The notes beneath the pieces were generated by a model, which was given only the letters and a program-made list of their open reading frames with translations, did not search any database and was not told the origin of the DNA. Shown piece by piece: positions 44,980 through 57,200 of a DNA stretch of 64,000 nucleotides. This DNA is from Gamsiella multidivaricata (taxonomy: Eukaryota; Mortierellomycota; Mortierellomycetes; Mortierellales; Mortierellaceae). Numbering within the stretch: position 1 is the first letter of the stretch; the number at the start of each line of letters is the position of its first letter. Both the position numbers and the translations under genes were made by a program. The stretch lies in NCBI RefSeq assembly GCF_025024155.1, contig NW_026251728.1, forward strand, positions 186,001 through 250,000, read 5' to 3'.

Positions 44980-47944
44980 ATGAACAGTGATCGGAATCCC
45001 ACCCAGGTCATCGGCCTTCCCTCCTCCTCTCTCACCGACCCTACAGCCGGCCTCTCCAAGATCAAGGCCACGGCTCTGTTGCTCAAACAAAAAGTCGCCG
45101 GTATAAGCACCAAACCTCAAAAGCTGCCCAACAAGATCTCCCAACCCTGGTCTCTCTCCTCCCGTGCCGCGTCCTTCCCTCCCTCAGCTTCGCCTTCGCC
45201 CTCGAATGGGCAGCTCTCGAAATTTTCAACGGCACACGGAGGGGGGAGAGCGAGAGGGTCGAGTATGTCCAGCGGAGGAGGAGGGGCAGCGAATATCAAG
45301 GCAATGATCGCCGCTCGAGAGGATCCGGCCCTGAGTTGTAACAAGATGGCCCCGACAGGGACACAGCCTGCACCTGCACCGCAGAAGCGGGATGCTGTCA
45401 GGGAAGGGATGACCAAAGTTCTATTATCCCCTTCGTCTCAGTCTCAGACTCAATCTTTGTCGCAGCCTCATACAAATGTACCCACAGCGACAGCACCGAC
45501 CGACCTATCACTGCCACAGGATCAGAAAGTGCCAATCGAAAAGCTGCCTTCACAAACCCCTACCACAACCAGTACCAATAGCAACAGCAACAATAACAGC
45601 AGCAGCAGCAATGACAACAACGACAGTAATGGCAGTAGCAGTAGTGCAGATTTAGGGAAACGCTCGACGAGGCGGAGGAAGGGTGGCGAGACGCTGGTGC
45701 CGAGTCAGTTTGCGGCGACTACTTCGACCTCGAGTGGTGCTTCGTCTGATATGCCGCTCTTCATGAAGGCGTTCCAGCAGGACCAACCTAATGCCTTGAG
45801 CATCACTACTTCCACAACCCTTCCTTATACCAATATCGATACCGATCCCAATACCACAAAGACCACCGAGGATGCGGATGCCGTGAAGAACAAGAATACC
45901 ACCCAAGATACCCCGCGATGCGATAGCATCCGCTCTCCCAGGAGCGAGAGTACGAGCAATCGGTCGATCAGTAGTGGTCTTGCGGATGCTTTGCCTGTGG
46001 AACAACAGCAGCCACGACTGTCGCCAAATAGATCTGGAGCTTCTTCTCCTACTAGCATGGTCTCCCCGCACGCACATTCGGATACGATGGAGATCAAGCC
46101 TAAGACCCCACCATCGTCTATTTCATCGATTCCAACATCAACATCAACATTAACACCAACACCGACGACGCCAAAGACGCCCTCCGCTGCGACAAGAGCC
46201 CTGATGTCGGTCTTTGACCAGCCCCGTCCTATAATGTCCCCTCGTCGTCACACGACTTCGAGCGGCTCTTCGTCTTCGTCCTTGTTTTCGTCGCGCCATG
46301 GGTCGCCCCCACCTCTACCATCGATTTCTCAGCAGCAGCATATGAGTATTGTAAACCCGGCGTTGAGACAATTGCAAACACCCCAGATCCCGACGAACCT
46401 GGTCCAGGCGCGGATTATGCAGCAAGAGGAGCAGAAGCGAAGGGACGAGGAGTTGGCTAAGATCCCGATTACAGCGAACTTGCGGACGGTGAAGAAGATC
46501 CAGGCAGTGCTCGTGGATGAGGAGGAAGAGGAAGGCGGTAGTGTGGGACGGGGAGGGGAAGGAGAAGGGGATGAGAATTCGAGGTCGGGTTCGGTCTCGG
46601 GTTCTTCGTCGGCTTCATCGTCGTTAAGTGCGCGGACGACACGTCCAAGGTCGAAGACGGCGACGTCGAATACAGTAATGGTCTCGATGTTGGTCGGGGG
46701 TAAGCAGCGCGGGGATCGGAAGCATGTGGAGCCCGTGGCGATCCCAAAGAAGCTGGCGGAGCAGGTGGAGAATATCTTGGGGCGGAAACTTGCAGGCAAG
46801 GGATGCGTCCTTGACGAACGCGAGAAGGAGCGCGAGGTAGGTCTTTGTGGTGTTTGGTGTTTGGTGTTTGTTGTTTGTTGTTTGGTGTTTGGTGTTTCAG
46901 GAGATGCTTCGCCGCTTGCGCCCATGCACAATGAATTTTGCAGTCAACACAAATTTCGACAATTTGTGTAACAAAAGAACGTGCTTTACAAAAAACAATT
47001 GAGAGAGATCCATACTAACTAATTGTTTCAACTAAGCACACAGGTACTAACCCATTTTTAACATTATTTTTCCAAACCTATTCACACTACAATACAGGAA
47101 GAAGAAGCTCGCAAGGTTGCCGAACCTTTGCCTCCAATCGTCCGCGGCCAGCCCCGGAAACGGGCGCTCACATCTGCACACATCCGTAACCTCGTCTCCT
47201 CCTGGGACCACAAAGTCGAAGAGGCCAAGGAAATCACTTCAGAAGCCGAACAGATCCGTCAGTTCCTGGAAGAACGCAGCACTGCACACGCGGAGCTGCC
47301 CAAATTCTCGAAGGTGCCCCTTTCAGGAAGCGAGCTGCTTAAGCCATTGCCGTCACTCCCAGCGCCCCCGCTTACGATGCCGACGTTGTCGAGTAGTAAA
47401 GGCGAGGGGCAGAAGAAGGCGGGTGGGCATAGACATGCGAAGGCGGCGAGTAGTAGTGGCGCGGCGGTGTATATGTCGAGTCGGAACGCGCGCTCGGCCT
47501 CGGGGTTGGTTTCACCAACGTGGAAGAAGGGCGAAAAGAAGATGGAAGAGGAGATGGCGATGACGGAGACGGATACACCTGTCCCAGTCGTGGGTCGGGA
47601 TTTGGCAGAGTCCGTCAAGCAGTCTACTGTCTCGGTAAGTTTGCCTTTGCCTTTGCCTTTGCTTTTGCCCTTGCCTTTGCTTTTGCCTTTGCTTTTGCCT
47701 TTGCTTTTGCCTTTGCTTTTGCCTTTTTTTTTTTTTTTTTTTTCTTTTTGCATTTTTATCACTGGTTTTTACGCAAATGAGTGCTAGGATATTCACCTGC
47801 TCATGATATCTCTCTGTGCTTTCATAGTCCGAGATGCTGGAGACAAAGAGAAGCGGCCAAGTGCTGGACAACAAGGCCGTGATGAGTCGACCACGCCGGG
47901 CAGGTGTCCGCAAGCCCACTGCTGCGATCAAGGAAGAATCATGA
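44980..47944 (+). CDS. Ser/Thr-rich disordered protein of unknown function
   Basis: Three exons, 44980-46836, 47098-47634 and 47828-47944, are all phase 0 and give 836 residues. The start ATG follows a CT-rich leader. Most of the protein is low-complexity Ser/Thr/Asn/Pro. Ordered-looking parts are the N-terminus (AGLSKIKATALLLKQKVAGI), a Gln/Glu/Arg helix (NLVQARIMQQEEQKRRDEEL), a basic-hydrophobic patch (HVEPVAIPKKLAEQVENILG) and a coiled coil in exon 2 (IRNLVSSWDHKVEEAKEITS). The C-terminus is basic (SRPRRAGVRKPTAAIKEES). Many SP/TP sites suggest phosphorylation. No family is recognised; a scaffold role would be guesswork. Confidence 0.7.
47640..47743. repeat. TTTGCC/TTTGCT hexamer array plus poly(T) in an intron
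   Basis: About 13 imperfect 6-nt units are followed by some 20 T, inside the second intron of the preceding gene. The donor GTAAGT abuts the array. Confidence 0.85.
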
Positions 47945-48236
47945 AACTAACATTTATATTTATTGACAAAAAATTTGATGACCAACGTGCAACCATGAAG
48001 AGTGCTCAAAAAAGATGACACGAAATAACGAAAACGAAAACGAAAACCATAACCACACATACCCATATTCTACAATCTATTTATTGTGAACGCAACAGAA
48101 ATAAAACATAAAAGATAATTCTTTTTTAATATTTAAAAATACAAAATAATGGCAAAAGTAGAAGAGGGGGTATGAACTGAAATGAAAATGCGAACAAAAT
48201 GAAGTGTATGTGCGAAAGATGTATGTAAAAAGGTGT

Positions 48237-51200
48237 CTAAGGGAAATTCACAACAACGTTCTTGTTAGCCTGAATTATGAATTGCGCCGGTACATTTGAT
48301 CCGCCAGCGCCTAAAGTAGGCCCTGGAGGAGGTGCGAGAGAACCCGTTGGTGTTGCCGTCGTCGTCGCCGTCGAAGTTGCTGTTCCTGTCTTGGCAGACC
48401 CAGTGGTTGATACGGTCTTGGTGGTAGTTCTCGACAAGATTCCAGTCGCAGTCGAGGCCGTACGCGTTCCGGTGGCAGTACCGGTAGCAGTTGCAGTGCC
48501 ACTCGTAGAAGAGTACGGTGGCTGTGAGTAATGCGCATCTCTGAATTCTGCAGGTTGATAAGTTCCCGAGACGGCATTCGGGCCTGCATTCGCCACCAAC
48601 CCATTCGCGTTCACGGTCGTGCCATTGCGCTGTCCGAACGGTAGAATAACAGCCCCAGCTTTCGAGAGTTGGACTTCCGGAGCGTTGACTTGGAAAGTTA
48701 ATGATTGGTTCCAGGCTTTCATGTCCAGTTGAATTTGCCCGTCCAGGGTGTTCAAATTCACGGTCGAGGGTGCTGTTGAAGTAATGTTGGTGGAATTGGA
48801 TGAGGAGGGAGGTGTGAGTGAGAGGGGAGAGGAGAATCCGACAGAGGCTTTGATGTCGCCGCTGACACTCACGACCGAGAGTCGGTCCTGTACAATGACA
48901 GATGCGAGCGTTACAGTCGAAGGTGAATTTGCCGTGTACGAAATCGAAAGTGCGTTGATATTCAGCGACTATCAAGAGAAAGAAAAAAAAAAAAAAAAAA
49001 AAAACAAGGCATTGATGTTAATAAACGGAATCCTTATACTCATGAATTCAAAGCTGTTGAACGATCGTGCTATACATACGTACCTGAACAAACATGTTGT
49101 GGTTGCTGATCCCCCTGAACCGCCAGGTCGTGTTTCTGCGCACATTTTCGTCCAGGTTCACATAGACGTCCTGCTGATCAATCATAGCATCCACGGACAA
49201 TTCCGACCGACCAGGAACAGTCCTCGGCATCTCGATCGTCAAAATCGAGTTTGAGCACAAAACTGTCGACATAAAGAACTCTCGATGGCGATCAGCCGCA
49301 TCCTAAAAAAAAAAAGTATTTCAGTACTCGTTATGAGTGAAAGGTCCCTGTCGATCCTGCAAGTAAAGGCAAAAAAAAAAGTCGATGACGCTTTCGACCA
49401 CAGCAACTTACATTGAGTACGTAGCGCAGGGTGTTGTTCGAGAGCACCTCGACCTGAAAGCCAACCAGGTCCTGTCGCGTCATCTTGTAAAATTGTCGCT
49501 GCAGCTTCAACAACACACGGGTCTCGGTCGTATTGGGTGAATCTATAATATTGATATTCCCTCTCTGTAGTACAAAAGAAGCAAAGTTGGAGATTGTAGG
49601 TCTGAGTGAGTAAAGCAGCACTGCAACACTCATAGACGGCTTGCGCAATAAGCAATGGACTCAAAATGAAGTCATGACTTACTGTCCGGGTTTGATATTC
49701 GAGAGAGATGCCACGGACGGAATCTGGGTCGATCTCATAGACCAAAGGGTCGACTGTGTTGGGATCGATTGCCACGCATACTGTGAGCTTGTGCAGCAAA
49801 AAAGTCTATTTGCAAGGAATAACAAAAGAGTCAAGTTAAAAAAACCTGAATTTCAGTGGCAACTATAGAAACGCATTGCGATTGCTGTCGTGCCGCTTCC
49901 TTACAGTAACTGCGGCAATGATTCCAGCAGGGATGAGGATCGCAAGGAGCAAAACCCACCACCGACATCCTCCAAAGAACCATTTGCAGAACTTGCGCTT
50001 TGGTACTCTCGTGTATGCGGGTCCTTGCTGGAATGGTGGCAATGGCGCAAGGTAGTTGTGCTCGTCTGCTGCTGAAGCCTCAGTACCGTATATGCTGGAT
50101 GCATCGCCGCTTCCCCCGATAGTCGTACCGCCACGGATCGTGCCTGCTGCCCTGGATCCTGCTTTTGATCGCATCGCCTCAATGGCAGAGGGGCTCATAT
50201 CACTCAGAGCTCCTCGATCCCGGTCGGATCCGTAGTGGTGGTTGTGCTGGTGATAATGATGCTGCCGAGAGACTGGACGGTGATTCGAGGCCGACGAGGG
50301 GACGTTGGAAGTTGTAGGTGATGTTGGTCTTGCATGATAAAGATACCGCTCCATCAAAGGATCCTTGGACTTTCTCGTCGAATGGTGTTTGCTCATGCTC
50401 GAATGTGGCCGTGAAACGGATTGTCCATCGAACTCTGGTGATAGTCCAGTGACAATACCCGTAGTCGACATGTTCTTCAACTGCCAGGATTGGTGGCCGG
50501 GATTTCCGATCTCTTGCATTTCCACATAGACATGTTGCGGGCGATCTGGAGATTGCGACTCTGTGCGATCGGTATCAACAGACAACCGCGACTGATTGGA
50601 ATGCCTATTTCTCCGAGAATGCCGCGATGATGCCGTTGAAGATGCCGAGAGAGGAGGAAGGTCAAAGTGTACCACAGATGAGTTCCCAGTTCGGTAGCTG
50701 CTGTCCGTATCGACGGACGTATTACGCTGATGGTCCTTGCCGCGTCCATAACCCCTCGAAGCCCGATTCTCCTTGCGACGCTGCTCGAGGTCCTGCTCGT
50801 CCTCGCTCTCGCTGTTAGTCTCCCAGTGTTCCGATAGCATGCCCTCCGCATCCAAATCCCTGAGATCGCTCATGTGTGGGTTCGTGAAGTCTATTGGTAT
50901 CGCAACCATGTCTCGGATGGGACTCGTGGGACGACTCCGTCCACGGGAAACGCTGCTCTGGCGCGAAGAATATGCTGAAGAGGTCGATGACGGCGTTGGA
51001 GATGGCGACACCAGTGACCGAGGCTCGGGCGAGACGACTCTGATGGAGCTCTGACTACGTGAAGGCGGGTACGAAGACTTGATATTGCTCCGCGACCGCG
51101 ACCGTTCGAGCTGATGATGATCATGATGCCGCTGAGGTCGATGCGTATGGATCTGACCCTGGCTGTGTCCAGGCGGATGATACTCGCCGTGCTTTTTCCG

Positions 51201-51650
51201 CAGGGCCTCATTGGCTTCCTCCTTTAGCCTGCGCTCCTCGCGCTCCTGTGCCTGCCGCTGCTGACGCTTCTTCTTGCTGCCGAGGCCGAACCTGCGAGAC
51301 GTCAAGGGCGGGTCATCTTCAAGCTCTTTAAGATTGGCATCCAACTTGTCATTCGAGACAGCTGTCGAGGAAGAGGTGTTTGAGAGTGTGTTGGAGTCAG
51401 TGGTGAGAGGAGTGGAGGTTCTGGACGCGACTGCCATAGAATCCTTTGCCTTGAGGGTCTCCGAGGAGGACTTGATGCCGATGGTCTGATGTTGCGGCTT
51501 CGGAGTCCTGTCCTGGTCCTCGGCCTCGGACACTTCCCTGGCATCAGACCCAGTATGGATGCCCGAGTTCCTGATAGAAGGCCGCGAGAGTCGTTGAGCC
51601 AGAGTTTGCGGCTGTGCAGTAGATGAAGATCCCGGGGTGTTCTTGGTCAT
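48237..51650 (-). CDS. single-pass membrane protein, disordered cytosolic half, Ser/Thr-rich exterior
   Basis: Five exons (51650-49905, 49805-49683, 49564-49412, 49302-49084, 48968-48237), all phase 0, give 990 residues. Residues 1-550 are charged and Ser-rich with His-rich patches and a basic coiled coil (KKKRQQRQAQEREERRLKEE). A cluster FCKWFFGGCRWW leads into the only strong membrane helix, VLLLAILIPAGIIAAV, at about 567-585. The outer part (about 590-780) looks beta-rich (YEIDPDSVRGISLEYQTRT, RQDLVGFQVEVLSNNTLRYV) and vaguely like the LEA_2-type domain of membrane-anchored proteins. It ends in a Thr/Ala-rich mucin-like stalk (TATATGTATGTRTASTATG) and a short hydrophobic tail. Topology (N inside) follows from the Lys/Arg-rich N side. 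Function unknown; a wall-sensing role is conceivable. Confidence 0.75.
48982..49004. repeat. poly(A) run in intron 4 of the membrane protein gene
   Basis: About 22 A on the plus strand, i.e. a T-run before the acceptor on the gene strand, acting as an extended pyrimidine tract. Confidence 0.85.
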
Positions 51651-54217
51651 TTTTGGAATATGGGTCTCAAACTGTGAAACAGTGACCCCTGCGAAAGTGT
51701 TCGCGTTGCCGTAGTGAGAATGAACTGCCTCTGTTCAGACAAACGCAGCTGCTTGGTACTGTCGTGGTTGTTGTTGCTGAGTGAACGGAGGATAACAGTT
51801 GTGAGTGGCGAAGGTTGCAGTGGTGGTGATAGTGGTGCAATTGCAAGAAGGGTTGAAGAAAGAGGTGAAGAGTGTGCCAGGGGGAATATGTTTTGTGGGG
51901 GGAAGAGGAGTGTTCTGAAGGGGCGGGAGGGAGCACTGGTGTTACGAGGAGGAGGGAGTATCGTCTCTTTTGGCTTGATGAGGACGAGGTATAGTGATAT
52001 GTATTTATACACTGTCTATGAAGTGTTGCGTGTCTATATGCCCTCAAGAAAGAAAGAGAAGGTGGAGGAAGAAAAAGCGAATGATGGTGATGCTGAAGGA
52101 GATGAGATGAGATGCATCCTTTCCAAGAGTGCCCTAGTCTGTCTGTTTGTCTGCCTGTCTTTCTTTCCGCCTGCGTCAACGAGCTTTTTTTTTTTTTCAT
52201 CTGTACTTTGCTTCGGTAACATGTATCACACCAGCATGCAGTTATTGAGTTCCAATACATTTCTGATGAGGAAAGCGGGCTTGTACAACCATAGTCAATG
52301 GTATTGGGCCTCATGTTCCATGTCAAAAAGCTAGCCATCTCGCTGAAGGTCTATTCTTGTCTTTGTCGTTGCCGTTGCCGTGTTCGTATGTATGCAATAG
52401 CTAGAAATGACTGTTGGAGCAGCCGGGGCCGGTCTCCACGCTTCCCTTTGGACGAAAACCACTACATCTGTTACATTTCAACCCAGCCCAGGGTGAGGTT
52501 ATTTCATCACCATCACAAAGTGAAAAAAAGGGAATTGGCCAGTTCTGGTTCCTGCCCCTTATTCATCGACACAAATTGCATCTTTGTTGACTCTAAAAAA
52601 AAGAACGCGATGGATCAAAGGACCTCTCGCACGGTTTGAGGTCAGGTTGGACGTCAGTCCTTATTTCTGTGTGTTTCTCTTGCTCTTTTTGCTCCGCGCA
52701 ATATACCACGCGCCTTTTAATTGAGCCTCCTTTTTCGAATTGGCTGACTATGCGGTGTGGGTGCGTGGGCATTCGGCGTGATACGCTTGTCCTTGCGCTT
52801 GGTCCTCCATTTTTTCAGTTACTCATCCTGACTGAGGCAGAAATTTATTTTTTTGTTGACGTTCGTGCCAATGGAGATTCTGGGTTATCTGCTTTTGTAT
52901 TTCTTCCCTGCAGCATTGGATAGCTAACGACGAGCGGCCCAAGCAGCGCTGAATGAACATCTTCACTTAAAACCGCCAAAGGGGGAACAAAGAGAATTAC
53001 ATCGGGCATCTGTGCAACCATTACGTGCACAAACAATAAATACACGCTGTCCATTAGCGCCAATTGATCATGACAGGCCTAATGTTCTCGCCACCTTGGC
53101 GAAGTGGATTCTTTTTCTATGAAACAGCTTGTAACAGGAACGAGGATCGTATTCCTCTTCATATCGATGCATCAAAAGCGCGGTATCCATTCGCGTCACT
53201 CACAGGCGCGCGTGACAGGCATGCCCCCTCAGCTGCCCTTGTATTTATGCACGGTGTCAGGATGCGTCAAAGAGCCACAAGTTTAAGGTCGGCACCAAGT
53301 ACCCCGACTTAACTTAATGTTTACAGTCCTCTTCCGGTTGGATAGTACAGGGCTCTCTCAGCCTATACGCTGCGCGTATTATCACGATCGTCATTGTGCT
53401 CTTTTTTCCTTCTGTGTGCTTGCGCGTGCGCTGTAGTTCGCGTCCTGCACTTGACCGTTAACTCTATAATAACACGATCCGCACATCAACAGGACAGGGC
53501 GGAGAGCGTGGTAAACTGGGACGCGTGGACGGAAAACTGGGAGAGCTGCACTTTTCAGGGCTGGTAAAGTTTCGAAACGAGATCTTCGAGCTCAACAGTT
53601 CTTTTTCTTTCTTACTGCATGTAGCCATACATGACTTTTGGTGCATGCAGCATTTTGGCCCCTCAATTATACTTCCATGTACTGTACAGCACATTCAATA
53701 GCTTGGTAATGAAACGTAGTTGGTTGGAAAGTGTTACTATGCTGGTAATGCTTGAAGACTACCTGCAGCCAAGGGATAGGAACTGCTCTTGGATGCGTCG
53801 AAAAAACTTCAACGGGACGAGAAGATAAACAAACAATGGCGCTCCTAAATGCTCTCATTCCATGACTAGTGACTATGTCTTCTTGATACAACTTCTACAG
53901 AGATAAGCTTTTCAGCAGGGTAAATGGCTGCAGGTACATCCTGAATTGCCTTGGATTATTCAAATGTTTTAGGATGTACGTTTTAGGCGCATCAGATCAA
54001 TTGCGCTGCCAAAAGATTACTGGCCTGTGCACAAACGCGCTGATTCTTAAATTCATCTTTGTGCAAACTCGTTCTCCTCTTTCTTGACAGGTTACTCAAA
54101 GTATATCAACCGGAGATAGTTTGTAACTATTAGATCTGTTTTATTTCTTGATGTTTTTACAACCAGGCCATAGTCTAGTCTATCAGACATACCCCTAGTT
54201 TCATAAATCACAATAAC
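51651..54217. other. 2.5-kb intergenic stretch, no supported gene
   Basis: Promoter and leader of the membrane protein gene lie at the left end (CT-rich on the minus strand). The rest shows only short unsupported frames and a T-run near 52182-52198. No RNA gene is recognised. Confidence 0.45.
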
Positions 54218-57200
54218 CTAATGCTGACTCTGAGCTACCATGAGGTTAGTGAAATGATCCTGGAGCATAGCAATCTGTATCTGAAATAGCTGCTGCTGTG
54301 CCTCGAGCTGTTCTTTCAGTTGATCTTTCATCTGTTGCTTCAGCTTCTCCTTCAACCTCTCCACGATTTGCAGACCTTCTTCCTGGCGATACTGGTACTC
54401 TTGTTCTCCTCGAGGCGCCGTTGCTGACACTCCTGTCAATGTTGATGCTGTTGCTTCCGTTGCCGGTACATCCGTGAGTGAACCCAATATGGTAGCAGAT
54501 CCAGAAGCAAGGTTAGACGCAGACGTAGAATGAGAGGCTGAATAGATATGGGCATTGGCTGACGAAGGAGTGTTGTTGCTGTCGCTGAGGTTCTTTGCCT
54601 GACTATCGACGAGCGCTGATTCGTCTTCATAATGGAGCTGATATTTTTCCTTGTATTTTTTGACATGCTGAAGTGTTGCCGAGCAGTATATCTCATTCGG
54701 AAACCAGTCATACATCTGCCTGAAGCCTATTGATTAGAGAGGAAGAAACCCCCAAAAGCGAACAATTATTAGATGCGAAGAGAAAGATAGCGCATGCATT
54801 GGCAATAAAGCAGAAGATAGATTTTGAAATGAGCGCTAAGTGCACCTGGTATGTGATATGTTAAGTTCTCTGCGCTCTGGATGATCTGAAGCCGGTACTG
54901 GAGCCAGGCTTGAACCCAAGTTTCGTCGCCGGCGGTGAACGCGACATTAATCAATGCTGCATACGGTCAAGAACAGAATGAAAAACAAAGTCAGCATGTC
55001 GTTCAGCAAGTCCGCATCAAGAAAGTAATACATGTGTTAAGGTTACCTTACCGATAAGAACATTCAGCATTAAAATAACTGTGAAGAAAAAGTAAATGAT
55101 CATCACCATGTGGAAAGGCCAGTTTGGATGTTCTTGGTCGTTGAGAATATCGCTAATTGGATCATATCGGCCGCCCTTATTTTTAAAATGGCATGAAGAG
55201 ATAAAGAGAGAATATAGTCGTTTTAAGTACTGCATACCTAGTCCATCAATCTTTGAGATGTCATCAAATTAATCGCGACCTTACCATGAATAAGTACGTC
55301 GAAGATATGGCATAGTAAAAGTGCCTCGGAAAACTCAGGCCCAGATCCTTGCAACTTTCAAACGAACACGCGTGAAGCAGATGCAGAATGGCAGTGGTGA
55401 AGGCCAAGATCCCACCAAAGAAGATAAAGAAGAACACGCGAATCCGGCTGATGATCATAATGGTGATTGTCACGTAATTGGACACACTTTTGCTTACACG
55501 AAGCTCAAACAACTAGAAACAAGATGAACCGTATATTAGCGGTGAGGTATACAGAGTAAGCGACAAATGATCTCGCAAACGAAAAGCATCGGCGACTTAC
55601 GAAGTGAAGTGAGATAAATAGCACAGAGAAGCTTAGAAGACCACTTCTGATTCCCTCTGGTGTCCTTTCGATTTGCTCCGCACCGCCCGCCGGGAGGGAG
55701 TCTGATGATGACAGCATGGCGACGAGTTGAACGATGCTTGCTGCCATGGTGAACCCGAATGTGACCAAATCCACGATGTTATAAATCGACCTATGCGATA
55801 GAAACCGAACGATAGCCACGAAGATAAAGAGTACTGATGAGTAATGGCGAAGACATCGTTCTTATGCAGGAAAAGTATTGTGTGGTCCTTACGCAAAGTA
55901 TCGCTTCCATCCCTTGAAGGCCTGGACCAGCTCCAGCCAGAGGAATATGAAGGATCCAGCAGTTATGGCAACAAACACTCCAACAAGAGGTCTTCTATTT
56001 GGGCCATAAACCTGAATGAACACCGCCACGAGTACCAATGCGTAGTAGCAGCACTGGCAGAGGAACCGCAGTGGCCAGTACTTGAACCCGATTGTGTTCC
56101 TATGGCAAAATTACATGGAATAAATATCTGTTCCGGTGCATAAATCATGTGCGATAAATACATGTATATGCCATGTATATGGTCGCTTATCATTTGTACT
56201 CGATCAACGCAGCGAGGTCAGGGTTGTCAAGCGGCTCCAGAGCAAAGTCATGGCACTTAACGACTGTGTTGCTCTTGAGATTGCACTTGTGAACGATCAT
56301 GTAAAAAAGGATTCGTGGCCAAGAAGTCCATTTCGCAGGCTGTATAGGAGATATTTCCGAAAATAATCTAAGACTCCTGTCCTTGACATGCCAAATCATG
56401 CGAAAATCAGCGATAAATAAGGACCGCGTAAAATTGTCGTTTTGAGGATTATGGACATTTGGAGTATGAACCAGTTGTAGTACTGGGTCATCGCACTTAT
56501 AAAGAGGTCGAGTATTGGACTTCCAGAACTTCAGTCTAAGCTCTGGAGGATGAGCGATGGAGTGGCGTCCGATAATGAATGGTCGGTCCTTGACAGGAGC
56601 ATAAGCAAGGCTCCGCAGAGTAGTCAAGGCAAGCTCGGAGTGCAGTTGCTTCTCGTCAACCAAACTATGCAGACACTGCAAGACTGGTAATATGAAATGT
56701 GGGCTTTTTTCGAGTCGTGCCTGGCGGATGCAGTAATCGACAAAGACTTTTACGAGTCCCATGGCTCGAGGCTCTGTCTTAGCCTTCTCGACAAGAATTG
56801 CAATAGGATTCGCGCCCTCGTCCATGTCTTGTTCAGGTATCCATCTCCCGAAAGGTGACGCGGGTATTATGGTTACAAATCGCTCGAAAGATAGGTGTTC
56901 CTTCGGCTTCCATAGATCTATGCACAGGTCGGAGCTTGTGCCCGACAGGGTCACAGCGTGCGTTTTGTTGCCAGAGATGTCAAACCCTAGCACTTTTTTG
57001 GGTTGATACGACAGGCTTTTGTCAGCATAGTCGTCCATGATATCCGTATCAATTGACCAAAGGAAAGGCCGATGTATGCAGAGACTAATATCTATGTAAT
57101 TTGAACAATATATAGATATGCATGACCCTTGTAAATTCCAGAAGTGGCAGCGACCTCGCATTGTCAAACAGGTAAAATAATGCTTTTTACTGTGTCATAC

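Noticed and set aside
51667..52338. 223-codon minus-strand frame directly upstream of the membrane protein gene
   Set aside because: Ser/Thr/His-rich translation of a CT-rich 5' leader; the ATG at 51650 has better context and leads into the real protein.
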